Source of the DNA: Pleurodeles waltl
Lineage: Eukaryota; Chordata; Amphibia; Caudata; Salamandridae
NCBI RefSeq assembly: GCF_031143425.1
Contig: NC_090445.1
Coordinates: 1,578,928,049 to 1,578,992,048 of the forward strand
DNA: 64,000 nucleotides
Direction: 5' to 3'
A model generated the notes under the pieces. That model worked only from the letters and a program-made list of their open reading frames with translations, was not told where the DNA came from and did no database searches. The translations under genes and the position numbers were made by a program. This document shows positions 12,121 to 22,516 of this stretch, piece by piece; positions within the stretch are counted from its first letter, which is position 1; each line of letters opens with the position of its first letter.

Positions 12121-13108
12121 GAACGTTGGTGTGTGTGAGTGGCTGTATAGGCAGGTGAGTGAGTGTATGAGTAGCAGTATTGATGTCTCAGAGGTGAGTG
12201 GGTTTATGGGTCTCTCAGAGGGTCTGTGAGTTACACTATGGGTACATACATTGCTGTGCAGGTGGGTGTAGGAGTGACTGTCAGGATCTGGGTGGGTGTG
12301 TGAGAGTGTCATTGGTCTGTGCGTGGGTGTGTAAGTGTCTGAGTTGATATGTGAGTAGTTGCACAAATATCTGTCTGAGACTGTGAGTGTGTCTCACTGT
12401 CTAACCCGGTGTGTGAATGGATGTGTTATCATCCAAATCCATTCTTAAGTAGGTGTGTGAATATCAAAGTGAGTCTGTTAGTGGGTGCATGAATGTTTCA
12501 TTGGTCTGTGACTGGATTTGTGAGTTTCTGAGGGAGGGTGTGAGTGGGTGCATGAGTGTGTGAGTGGGTCTGTGAGTTGGTGCATCAGAACCTGAGTGGG
12601 TCTGGGAGTGTGTTTGTCAGTATCAAACTGAGTCTGTGAGTGAGTGCCTGAGATTTTGAATGAATGTGTGAGTGTGTGCCTCAGTGTCTGAGTTGGTCTG
12701 TGAGTGGGTGCATGAGGCTTTGAATGGGTTTGTGACTGGGTGCATCAAAATCTCAATAGGTCTGTCAGGGGTGTGTCAGTATAGGACTCAGGCCGCGAGT
12801 GGGTGCATGAGATTCTGAGTGGGTCCGTGAGTGAGTGCATGAGTGTCTGAGTGGGGTTGTGAGTGGGTGCATGAGTGTCTTAATGGGTCTGTGAGTAGGC
12901 ATGCGTAGTCTGAGTGGGTCTGTGAGTGGGTGCATGAGTGTCTGAGTGGGTCTGCGAGTAGGTAAGTGAGGGTCTGAGTGGATCTATGAGTGAGTGTCTC
13001 AGTGTCAGAGTGGGTCTGTGAGTGGATGCATGAGGCTCGAGTGGGTTTGTGACTGGGTGCATCAGATTCTGAATAGGTCTGTGACTGGGTCTGTCAGTAT
13101 CAGACTCA
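12121..13108 (+). repeat. GTGAGTGGG minisatellite, left half
   Basis: Degenerate tandem array of about 32-bp units. Typical unit parts are TCTGTGAGTGGGTGCATGAG and TGTCTGAGTGGG. Units vary in length and sequence. The array is interrupted at 13,109 by a DNA transposon and resumes at 14,109 with the same unit type, so both halves were once continuous or belong to one larger duplicated array. Histidine/threonine/serine-rich minus-strand frames here are artefacts of the repeat. Confidence 0.85.
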
Positions 13109-14105
13109 TGCCCTCATTACGAGCTTGGCGGACATGAAACCGCCAAACTCGCTGCAGCGTCTAATCGTCGTGGACAGGGTGGTAAAGACCACCGCATTAT
13201 GAGTTGTGCCGTTTGGCCAAAGCCAAACCAGCACAATGTCACCTGTCCCGGCAGTCCGGTCGGACCGCCGCTGCCGGCGGTGAGCTCCTCCGGGCCAGCG
13301 GCATGCCTAAGGCTGATGGCCATATTAGGAGGCAGCAAACAGCCAGGTTTTTTGCAGCGGTCCCCCTGCCACGAAAGCCCTGGCGGTAATGCACCCAGCG
13401 ACAGGGATGGGGATTCACACAAGCACAGCCACACGTCCTCACACATGTAAACATCCCGGACCCGTCCACACACTTCCATTCACCCCCCACCCAAACACAC
13501 ACATCCATTCTAACACCCCCACCTGCTCTCACACTGACATACACACCCCCACTCACACATACGCACCATCCTCTTCAATCATTCACACCCCTCATCTGCA
13601 CACTTGCACACACACACCCTCATCCACACACTTCCATACAAACAACCCCACCCAACCGCATGCATCCTCACAGACACCCCACTCACTCGCACACATCCAC
13701 ATAGACACTCCCACTCACTCACACGCATCCACACAGGCACCCCGACTCACTTGAAGGCTTGCACACATGCGCCCTCACTTGCATGCATCTCAATATACAC
13801 ACACCTACTTACTCGCACCCGACACGCCCCCCTCCCCTCCCCTCTGCTTGCATTCAGACACACACACCCTCCACACACACACATATATACACACACGCAC
13901 ACCCGGCGTGGCAGTGCTAAGCAGTAGAACAGCCTATTACCGGCCATCGGTCAGGCCAACGGTGTCAGATTTCAGACCTGTGAATGAGCCGAAATCCATG
14001 GGTGACACCAAATACGACCGTCACTGTACCGCCAGCACTGGCGGTATGGTGGCTGCATTATGCACGGCAGTCTTGGCAAAGACGGCCATTGTCATAATGA
14101 GGGCC
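13109..14105. mobile_element. non-autonomous TIR element 1 (997 bp)
   Basis: It begins TGCCCTCATTACGAGC and ends GTCATAATGAGGGCC, giving imperfect inverted termini. It is flanked on both sides by TCA (13,106-13,108 and 14,106-14,108), consistent with a 3-bp target duplication inside the GTGAGTGGG minisatellite. The subterminal parts are rich in GGCGG/CCGCC words (CTTGGCGG on the left, GACGGCC on the right). The middle (about 13,415-13,905) is CA-rich simple sequence. There is no transposase. A 3-bp duplication and GC-rich termini would fit the PIF/Harbinger superfamily, but I cannot prove this. Confidence 0.7.
13415..13905 (+). repeat. CA-rich low-complexity core of TIR element 1
   Basis: Interrupted CACACA/CACCCCCAC/CTCACACGCATCC sequence with loose 20-35-bp periodicity. 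Reading frames through it give His/Thr/Pro-rich peptides without domains. Element 3 (17,542-18,545) carries a GT-rich core at the equivalent place. Confidence 0.75.
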
Positions 14106-14108
14106 TCA

Positions 14109-14605
14109 GCCTGTTGAGTGGGTTCATGAGATTCTGAGTGGCTCTGTGAGTGAGTATGTCAGTGTCTGAGTGGGTGCATGAGTTTTTGAGTGGGTCTGTA
14201 AATGAGTGTGTGAGGATTTGAGTGGGTCTGTGAGTAGGTGCATGAGTATCTGAGGGGGTCTGTGAGCGGGTATGTGAAGGTCTGAGTGGGTCTGAGAGTG
14301 AGAGTATCAGTGTGTGAGTGGGTGTGTGAGTCAGTGTATGAGGGTCTGAGTATGTCTGTGATTGTGTGCATGAGGGTCTGAGTGTGTCTGTGAGTGGGTG
14401 CATGAGGGTCTGAGTAGGTCTGTGAATGGGTGTGACAGTATTGGACTGCTTCTGTGAGTGGGTGCATGCCATTCTGAGTGAGTGTATGAGTGTCTCAGTG
14501 TCTGAGTGGGTCTGTGAGTGGGTGCATGAGACTCTGAGTTGGTTTGTGACTAGGGGCATCAGAATCTGAGTGGGTCTGTGAGTGTTTGTGTCAGTATCGG
14601 ACTTA
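14109..14605 (+). repeat. GTGAGTGGG minisatellite, right half
   Basis: Continuation of the minisatellite with the same units (GGGTCTGTGAGTGGGTGCAT, GAGGGTCTGAGT). It ends in GTCAGTATCGGACTTA directly before TIR element 2. That end closely matches GTCAGTATCAGACTCA, which precedes element 1. Confidence 0.85.
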
Positions 14606-15125
14606 GGCCCTCATTGCAACCCTGGCAGTCGGTGATAAAGCGGTGGTAATACCACAAACAGGCCGGCGGTAACAAAAATTGAATTATGACCACGGCCGAA
14701 ACCGCTCACACAGACAGCCACTTTAACATACCGACCGCCACGGCAGTAGCAACAAGCACCGCAGCGGTAACCGCCAACAACAAGGCGGAAAACAATGTAC
14801 CACCCACTGTATTCCAACAGGCCTATCCGTCACCTTTTCCGAGGTGGTACCAACAACATCAAAAGCAGAGCAGAAACAGTACACAGAAGGCAAAGGACTC
14901 ACCCCTGGAGACTCAAGGAAGAACCACAACGCCATGGAGCCCGAGTTGCAGGTGTTTCCCATGCTCATTTATCTCCTTTTTCACTATGAACACCAACGCC
15001 AGCGAAGACAACCAAGGTGAGAACTGCCACTTAGCACACAGGGGAGGGGGGGAGGAAAAAGAGAGTGACACACACACTCAACACGCAACACCCCCACCTC
15101 CAACACCATACACATAACCAGATGC
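14606..15125 (+). mobile_element. TIR element 2, left part only
   Basis: It starts GGCCCTCATTGCAACC after a possible TTA target duplicate (14,603-14,605). The GGCGG/CCGCC-rich subterminal sequence resembles elements 1 and 3. No matching right terminus (GAGGGCC followed by TTA) was found before the minisatellites at 15,477, so the element is truncated, or the minisatellites expanded inside it. It contains a short ATG frame ending in a splice-donor-like site, described separately. The right limit is arbitrary. Confidence 0.5.
14986..15022 (+). other. exon-1-like ATG with splice donor in TIR element 2
   Basis: ATG at 14,986 opens MNTNASEDNQ, followed by CAAG|GTGAGA (donor GT at 15,017-15,018). 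Element 3 has a parallel arrangement at 17,816-17,858. Both share ACCAACGC before the donor and low-complexity sequence after it. This could be the relic first exon of the autonomous parent element, or chance. No downstream exon is recognised. Confidence 0.3.
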
Positions 15126-15476
15126 AGAAACATTACATGTTCACCCAGAAATAGTGCATGGACAAAAGGAATTGATTAAAGTGAGTGTAATAAGATAAAA
15201 GTGTAGAAAATCGTGCTTCAAAATCAAAACAGTATATACATATATACAAATGGAGGGACATTGCCCAGTCCACAATGTCCGTGTGCCACATGGCCACATC
15301 ACATAGGCCAAGGCCCCACTTGACTCCTGCAACAACATGGAGAGAACACCGCAGGGGCATTAGGTCAAAAATACACAGGCACCTCAGGGGGACAGGGAAC
15401 GGGGGGCACCTCAGCCGGAAGATGGTACAACACCACTGGTCTTGGAGGGGGCTACATGCCCTGTGTGATGTCCTGT

Positions 15477-15836
15477 GGAGTGCAAAGTCACAGTTACTCA
15501 AGTGGGTGGTTTGCCCACTGTTTGGTTCTGGGGAGTGCAAGGCCACAGTCTCTCATGTGGGTGGTTTGCCCACTGCTTCGTCCTAGGGAGTGCAAAACCA
15601 CAGTCTCTCAAGTGGGCGTTTGTCCAGTGCTTGGTCCTGGGGAGTGCAGGGCCACAGTCTCTCAAGTGGGTGGTTTGCCCATTGCTTTGTCCTGGGGAGT
15701 GCAAGGCCACAGTCTCTCAAGTGGGTGGTTTGCCTGCTGCTTGGTCCTTGGGAGTGCAAGGCCACAGTCTCTCAAGTGGGTAGTTTGCCCACAGCTTGGT
15801 CCTGGGGAGTACAAGGCCACAGTCTCTCAAGTGGAT
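15477..15836 (+). repeat. 55-bp minisatellite, about 6.5 units
   Basis: The anchor GGAGTGCAA (with variants) occurs at 15,477, 15,532, 15,587, 15,641, 15,696, 15,751 and 15,806. Unit parts are GGCCACAGTCTCTCAAGTGG, GTGGTTTGCCCACTGC and TTGGTCCTGG. Because 55 is not a multiple of three, the units cycle through all frames and yield long stop-free frames on both strands. One further related unit lies near 16,112. Confidence 0.9.
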
Positions 15837-16110
15837 GGCTTCTTCCACTGGTTCTGGAGGGGGCCTGGTGCCCAGTGTGCTTCATCCTGGCAAGGATGGG
15901 GTGAGAGGATGGCTTCTTCCACTGGTTCTGGAGGGTGCCTGGTGCCCAGTGTGCTTCACCCTGATAAGGATGGGGTGAGAGGATGGCTTCTTCACTGGTT
16001 CTGGAGGGGGCCTTGTGCCCAGTGTGCTTCATCCTGGCAAGGATGGGGTGAGTGGACGGCTTCTTCCACTGGTTCTGGAGGGGGCCAGGTGCCCTGTGAT
16101 GCAGCACTTG
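15837..16110 (+). repeat. 74-bp minisatellite, about 3.7 units
   Basis: The anchor GGCTTCTTC occurs at 15,837, 15,911, 15,985 and 16,058. Unit parts are CACTGGTTCTGGAGGGGGCC, GCCCAGTGTGCTTCATCCTG and GCAAGGATGGGGTGAG. It follows directly on the 55-bp array. Confidence 0.9.
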
Positions 16111-16239
16111 GGGAGTGCAAGGTCAGAGTCTCTCACCTGGGTGTCACACCCACAGGATTTGCAGGGCCCAGGAGGCACTACAGTCCATGGAGGCAGGACG
16201 ACAAACTGCCCGCCGGCGGTGATGGCTGCTTAGTCGTGG

Positions 16240-16738
16240 CAGTGGTGGTGTTGGTGCTGGCAGTGTGGTGGGAGGCTCCAGCCCTTCCCCTCCAGCCTCG
16301 GACGGCTGCCCACTGGGGCAGCTGCTGCTGCTGGCAGTGGTGCTGGTGTCGGTGCTGGCAGTGGTGGTGGGAGGCTCCAGCACTTCCCCTGCAGCCTCGG
16401 ACGGCTGCCAACTGGGGCGGCTGCTGCTGGCAGTGGTGGTGTTGGTTGCTGGCAGTGGTGGTGGGAGGCTCCAGCCCTTCCCCTGCAGCCTCGGGCGGCT
16501 GCCCACTGGAGCTGCTGCTGCTGGCAGTGGTGCTGGTGTTGGTGCTGGCAGTGGTGGTGGGAGGCTCCAGCTCTTCCCCTGCAGTCTCGGACGGCTGCCC
16601 ACTGGGGCTGATGCTGTTGGCAGTGCTGCTGGCGGTGGTGCTAGTGGCGGTTCTGGTGGCGGTGCTGGTGGCTGTGCTGATGTTGGGAATGCCAGTGGTG
16701 GGGAGAGGCTCCAGCCCTTCCCCTGCAGCCTCATGTAT
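16240..16738 (+). repeat. about 96-bp GC-rich minisatellite, five units
   Basis: The anchor GGGAGGCTCCAG recurs near 16,270, 16,370, 16,464, 16,560 and 16,704, so units are 94-99 bp with a longer last one. Unit parts are CCCTTCCCCTGCAGCCTC, GGCTGCCCACTGGGGC and GCTGCTGGCAGTGGTGCTGG. Proline/alanine-rich minus-strand frames (16,144-16,765) and a leucine/valine-rich plus frame result from the repeat. The array stops abruptly at AT-rich sequence. Confidence 0.85.
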
Positions 16739-17538
16739 AGTTGTTAAAAGCCATTTATGCTTCATAGCTAAAATAATAACTGTTTTTTCTTGGGCTCAAT
16801 GGCACAGTTGTTCTGTTTGACCCATCAAACGATCTGTACTAACACTACAAAACTCCTTATGTTGGAGGTGATCCATCTGAGACAAATACATGAGCCGAAA
16901 GTCAAACTTTTCAAGTCAAATACGGATTAAAGCTAGCCCAGTGCCCTGCCTGCATCGCTTTTCAGGTGGAAATAACTTGTTTGATAATATTCCTGTCATT
17001 TTTTAGGGGAATGTTCTTCTATATATCCCCATTATTATTAGCAACTTTCCCTTCAGAGCTGTGCACATATTAATGGTGTGTGCAGGTAAAATAAAACATA
17101 AGAAGATTCTTTTCTGAGAAGCCTGTGAAATTTAAGAGCCATAAATGCATGTTCCTTTCTGTTTTTGAAAGTTATGAGTTCCGAGGCTTAGATCATGTGC
17201 CAATTATTGACATTTAAAACCTGAACTGAAAGCATTAGGATATGGAGCAATACAAGTTTTAAAACAATCATTTATGGTTAATAAATAATTTACTATAACA
17301 AAGTTAGTAACCACTATATTTAAATTGTAATTGATGGAAGCAATCATGTAATTAATCATAATTTACTTCATGGAATGATTCAGAGTGCACTGCATGCAAT
17401 AATATTTGCAAAACACTGTAGAATATTCAGTGTCAAAGTAAGAGCATCTTTTCCTTAGCAGCTGTAACACCACAGTGTCTTAAGACAAAAAGGCACACTT
17501 AGCATTGGAGAGGCTGGCGCTGCTTGGGCCGTGGAGAC
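16739..17538. other. AT-rich sequence, nothing recognised
   Basis: About 800 bp of AT-rich sequence without recognisable repeats, coding motifs or RNA genes. It borders TIR element 3. Confidence 0.45.
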
Positions 17539-17815
17539 CTGGGCCCTCATTCTGACCTTGGCGGTCTTTTCGCAAGACCGCCGAGTTACCGCCGCGGTGA
17601 AGACCGCCGACCGCGGCGGTATGCCGCTGTGCGCATTCTGACCGCTGGGAGCGTTCCGCCGGAAAACCGCCAGCAGCCACACTGGCGGACGGCGGGAAAG
17701 TGGAGACTGGTCAACCTCCACCGCCACGCCAGCAGAACACCGCCCACAGAATTACGACCCACATTTCTGTGTGGCGGTCTTCTGTTGGCGGTCTTCTGTT
17801 GGCGGTCACCTCCCC

Positions 17816-17858
17816 ATGGCTCCCGTCGCCTCCCGGAGGACCAACGCACAAGGTAAGT
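17816..17858 (+). other. exon-1-like ATG with splice donor in TIR element 3
   Basis: ATG at 17,816 in context CCCCATGG opens MAPVASRRTNAQ, then CAAG|GTAAGT, a consensus splice donor at 17,853. The element then turns into GT-rich sequence. It is parallel to 14,986-15,022 in element 2. I infer a possible remnant first exon; no acceptor or second exon is identified. Confidence 0.35.
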
Positions 17859-17869
17859 TGACCGTCCGT

Positions 17870-18230
17870 GAGGGGAGGGGGAGGGGGGGTGTTGTGTGAT
17901 GTGGGCGTGCATGGGGGTGTGCGTGTGAGTGTGTAGAGGGGGTGTGTGAGTGCGTGTATGCGGGCGGGGGGTGCTGCTGTGTCTATGGGTAATGTGTGCT
18001 GTTCGGCAGGTGCGCATGTCTGCATGTATGTGTGCGGGTATGTGTCCCCGTTGTGTATGTGTGTGTAGGGGGTGTGTATATGTGCATGTTGGGGGTGTGT
18101 GCATGTCGGGGTGCATGTATGTGCATGTCGGGGTGGGGGTGGGGAGGGGGTTCGTACCACCTCTGGGGGGTGGCAGGGGGGTGGAGGGTGTGGGGGGAGG
18201 ACTCGGGTGGGTAGTGGGGGGTGGGGGAGA
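17870..18230 (+). repeat. GT/G-rich low-complexity core of TIR element 3
   Basis: Interrupted GTGTGTG, GGGGGTGTGTG and GTGCATGT words with long G-runs. All three plus frames are open in places, and minus frames give His/Thr/Pro-rich peptides. No domain is present. It could form alternative DNA structures (Z-DNA, G-rich structures). Confidence 0.75.
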
Positions 18231-20863
18231 CCCCTATCAGTGCCAGGGAAGGAATTCCCTGGCCCCGATAGTGCCTACCGCCATGGTTCACGCGGCGGTT
18301 CCCGCCCGCAAGAAACCGCGGCGGTAGGCAGGGTCATAATACCCTTGGCGGTCTTGGGACGACCGCCGGGCCGGAGTGCGCAAACTCCAGCCCGGCGGTC
18401 ATGACCGCCGTGGCGGTCGGAGTGGAGAAGTGGCGGTCGGTCGCGGCGGGGACCGCCGCGGTCAGAATGCCATTTTTAATACCGCCGGTCTGTTCGCGGT
18501 CCGACCGCCGTCTCTCCGCCGACCGCCAGGGTCAGAATGAGGGCCCTGGTCTCTGCATGCCCTGAAGCTGTCCATCCATTGTATTCAGAATAACCACAGT
18601 CCTCATGGTTTCTTCTTGCCAAAGTGCTATCACCAATGTGGTAGGAACGTGGTAGGGACCTTATGGTAATAATACGGGCAGAGTGCATTGGGGACATTAA
18701 TTTTCATGCATAGTTTCTCCATCACTTTCATGTTGACTCTGGGCAAGATATACGTATCCTGAAAGACCTGGCTTAGATAATCCAAGCCACTTGCAACGAG
18801 TAAAGCTTCATGGTGGCATTTGTGAGCAAACATGTATTTTCAGGCAACCAGTAGGGCAGGATCCTCGTTACCTACTAATGTTTTCTAGATGACATATTCC
18901 TCATGTGAAGATGCTTGGAGCATTCAATTTTAGAAACATTCAATATGTCTTAGATGTGAGAATTACATCATCAAAACTAACATATTACAAAAACAGACCT
19001 TGTTATAACATGTTTAATTATTAAAGTATTCTTCAACCCAGGTCATCTCCCATTCTCACTACTAAATTTGAGAAAAAGCATTGTGTCAGACACAGTTGAC
19101 TGTAAGAAATAAAAGGATATCCTGAGAAACTTCTTGAACAATCCAAAAGTAAAATAGAACAGATACTCAGAGAACAACGTCTAACAAATGAGTTCAAAAC
19201 TGACAAATAATAATTTCCCTATGCCATAAGTGTGCATTCTGTAATGCAGACATTTAGTCACCGACAACTAGGCATTGTCAAGCTTGTGACATTTAAGGGT
19301 TCTTGTCTTTCAAGATGTTTCCAGTCAGTTTGTCCAGTCAGCTGTGACTTGTGCGGTTCTTCCTGTGAATCTGGCCAGTTACCTCTGGCAGTCAGTCTTC
19401 CTCTTCTACAACCAGATTGGTTCTCCATCTTCCCACAGGTCACAGCAGAAAGGCAATCCCCCACACTCTCCCCAAAAATAGGCCCAGTCTGAAAGACACC
19501 AACTAAGCAGATGCTTCTATTCTGATTCTGTGCATTCTGCTCCTACAATGGTCTTCAACATCAAACATTTCTGTAGTCCTAAGGCAGGGAGGCAACCAAA
19601 TGCAAAGAAATAAGCAGCTTAGATCCAAGGTTACAATATTTCAGTTTTTAAAGCCTTCCTGAAAGTAAAACGCTGCTCTTGAGACTTTGTGATACTGCAT
19701 TTGTACTGGCTGAGTACCTCACGGAGAGCTTGGTTCTGCTGGAAAGGGATGTTGACCACTCTGTCTCAGAACCAGGAGAAGCTTGCCACTTGACCTAAAT
19801 GAATTGTAGAGTAGTCTATATTTTTGCAACTGAATCATCCAGGGATAGTGGTGAAATAATTGTAAGCAAGGCATAGTGGTCTAAGACGTGAAAGTATACA
19901 AACTTGGAATCTTACATCATTTTTTAGTTGAGTCCAGATTTAAGGAAATCTTGAGAGACTACACAAGTGCATTGAAATTGGAGATTCAAACCCTAACACA
20001 GGTAGCCATTTTTCTACATGCATAGAGAAACAAGAAGCCACATATTTGGAAGCACAACATCAGTATATTTTATCTGCTCCTAAAGAAACACAGGGACAAA
20101 GTTCTGCCCAAATGAATTGATTGAGTCATTAGTCAGATGAGCCACTATTGAAACTGTGTGACCTCTTTTAAAACAAGAAGTGAAAAAGATTTCAACTGCA
20201 GACATTCTCAATAAAATTAGAAATCTAGCATTTGACCTTCTGCTACACGTTCTAATATACCTTGATGTAATAACCTTGCATGTTAGCATAGCCTCCTGAG
20301 CAATATTAGGGAGGCTCTGCTCAAAAACAATACAGGAAATAATAAGGGGGCAGATTAGTCATTCACTGTACCCGTTATGTTTGTCATGGAGAGTACAGGA
20401 CTGTTTTCAATTCTGAGGATTGCTTGTAAGTATGATTCTAAAGTATTAACATTTTAATATTGATATGAACTGATATTGACCCTGCAGTATCAATTACCAC
20501 CATATAGTCAAGATAAGCAGATGCTGAGTTAGAAAAGTAAACCAACACGTCCTATGTATGCTTACCCGGAGAATATGATGGTAGTTGTTATTGTAGAGGC
20601 ACAGCTTAATATTATTAATCTTGAAACTGTGACGTGCAAACTTACATATGCCATGAGATGGGTGAAAAAACTTTAGGGTGATAAACTAATATAAGGTGTG
20701 GAACAAATACAAGTTTGAAATTAAAAAGAACCAAACAGTCTAACATTTGATGCCACTGATGACTTCTTTGACATAACATTTAGAAAATAAGTTAAAACAT
20801 GTTTCTCATATTGAAGGTCCGTTAATTTAATACATAAATTCCAATTCCACAAGCAATTAAAAA

Positions 20864-20932
20864 ATATTATTAATATTACTATGGCCATCATCATTGTCAT
20901 TATTATTGTTGTTATTATTATGATTTTTATTA
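20864..20932 (+). repeat. interrupted ATT/GTT microsatellite
   Basis: Imperfect TTATTATTG/TTGTTATTATTATG sequence with ATC interruptions. Simple trinucleotide-type repeat. Confidence 0.7.
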
Positions 20933-21832
20933 ACGAATAACTTTATTTGATCATTAAAATAATGATCAAAGTACACATATATGAAAACCTAATAATAGTA
21001 AATATGTATACCATTTCATCACACATGCAGCATAACTGCTACAAAAAGTAACAATAATTAGATACCAATTTCATCATTTAAAAATTACAAAACGTTTTAA
21101 AATTGCTTGTAGTAGTTGAAATTGACTTTCTCCCCAATTTCAAAAGAATAACAATTTCCTATGGCTTAGAGCAAGTTTAAAAAGGAGCTATCACCGAAAC
21201 AGACCTCCAGAGAATTAAGTAATAATAAAAACATCCATGTAGGTTTACATCTAATACCTTTTCCCCTGAGCACTGGAATTAAATAATCCCTAGTGAATTG
21301 AGAGTAAAATCTACAGGAAAGGATAAAATGAAGCAGACGCTGGGTGATGTCTCGTCAAATAAGATGGAGCAGGGGCCATATTGGCCCAAAGGAAATAATT
21401 AGGATCTGATAGTACCCATCCTAAATCTGATCAGAAGCATTCTGTCCCATGTATTCCACATTCAATCAAGATAAGGTTTCATGTCACTTGGGGTCTGAGT
21501 CAAACCATATTCGCTAACTTGGGGTCTAGTGAACTCCTCTGCATTTCTTTCACTCTGCTTATGATCTAAGAAGGACTTTCTCGGCCAGACTCTTTCAGGT
21601 TTTGTTGTCTCTTGCGGCTTATAAAAAAGGGTAGGTCTGTCAAGAGTTTTAAAATGTGTTATTAACATAATATAGCCGTGAGATCTTTAGGACTCAATCA
21701 CACCTAAACAGTCCTCTATAGTGTCTTGCTTTAAAGTGTTGTTGGGATTTACCTGTTTTGAACACAACAGCTGTAGAGGAGCCAAGTTGATTTAATCTCC
21801 CAGCTCCTTTTATACTATGTACATGGAACTTC

Positions 21833-22153
21833 TCAATAGGAGATCAAGTATCGACCACATAAATCTATGTTCCACTGCTTGTAAGCTTGAAACCTTTTAA
21901 TTGCCTCACAGACCACACTTGTGTTAAAACCGGCAAGCATTTCCTTTTTATACATTTCTAAAAGGGGAACAGTAGGTTTCATACCCATTGTTGAAGCCAA
22001 ATTAAAAATAAATCCAACAGAGCTTGCAAAAGGTTGTGTTTTTCTGTTGAGAAAGGGAGTCCGTGTACCCTGGGAGTCAAAGATGACTGCAAGGTATGGG
22101 TACTTGACATGATATGCTTTATTTAAGTTTGTATCAAGATTAAATTCCCCCAT
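21833..22153 (-). pseudogene. unidentified 106-codon frame, possibly a transposon relic
   Basis: A minus-strand frame beginning MGEFNLDTNLNKAYHVKYPY. The GEFNL start vaguely recalls the GDFN motif of LINE endonucleases, but no other endonuclease motif (SDH, for example) follows in frame. On the other side (toward 21,460) another frame of 68 codons is seen with stops between. I do not recognise the protein. It may be chance in AT-rich sequence. Confidence 0.2.
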
Positions 22154-22214
22154 TCAATCTATTGTAATGGTCTGTAGCCCATCTGTTTTAACTTATCTTT
22201 TTCTATATCCGTTC

Positions 22215-22312
22215 TCCCCACCTCTTCTTCCCAAACCATCTAGCGCTGGGAAGCCCGGTGCCAGGTAGCTATGCACTTTAGAAATCCAAGGAATAAAATA
22301 GAATAAAAATGA
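22215..22312 (+). mobile_element. L2-like LINE 3' tail fragment
   Basis: TAGCGCTGGGAAGCCC, CAGGTAGCTATGCACTTTAG, then an AATAAAATAGAATAAAAA tail. It aligns by eye with the tail of the LINE at 1,085-3,208 (TAGCACTGGGAG, CAGGTAGCCATGCACTATA). No readable ORF2 lies directly upstream in the same strand. Confidence 0.55.
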
Positions 22313-22516
22313 CTGAAGGTATCCAACAGGATTTGAAGGCTGATGGGCATTCTGGATAATAGAACATCATTGCAGCTTATAATAGCATAAGGACGGGTCT
22401 CTTCTTGGCAAGAAGCACGTTACGACCTTTGGAGACTAAAGTAAAGCAGCGATAATGATAAATGCATGCTTATTAATTTAACTAACAAAACAGCAATCTT
22501 CTATGAAAAAAACTAA

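Larger units (their letters stand above)
17542..18545. mobile_element. non-autonomous TIR element 3 (1,004 bp)
   Basis: Perfect 16-bp inverted termini GGCCCTCATTCTGACC (left) and GGTCAGAATGAGGGCC (right), continuing into GGCGGTC/GACCGCC. The target duplicate CTG lies on both sides (17,539-17,541 and 18,546-18,548). Subterminal regions are packed with GGCGGT/ACCGCC words. The core (about 17,870-18,230) is GT- and G-rich. Length and layout match element 1 (997 bp). The insertion sits in AT-rich DNA, so its high GC stands out. No transposase is present. The 3-bp CWG-type duplication is compatible with PIF/Harbinger, an inference. Confidence 0.8.
18549..22214. other. AT-rich intergenic sequence, largely unassigned
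   Basis: About 3.7 kb of AT-rich sequence. I see no gene with recognisable domains. It contains a trinucleotide-type microsatellite (20,864-20,932) and one 106-codon minus-strand frame of unknown meaning (21,833-22,153), both listed separately. Old transposon remnants are likely but could not be identified by eye. Confidence 0.4.

Noticed and set aside
13389..13927. His/Thr/Pro-rich frames on the plus strand
   Set aside because: They are translations of CA-rich simple sequence inside TIR element 1.
15456..16820. 454-codon plus-strand open frame
   Set aside because: It runs through three minisatellites of 55, 74 and ~96 bp and has no domain. Other frames on both strands are open as well, as expected from stop-poor GC-rich repeats.
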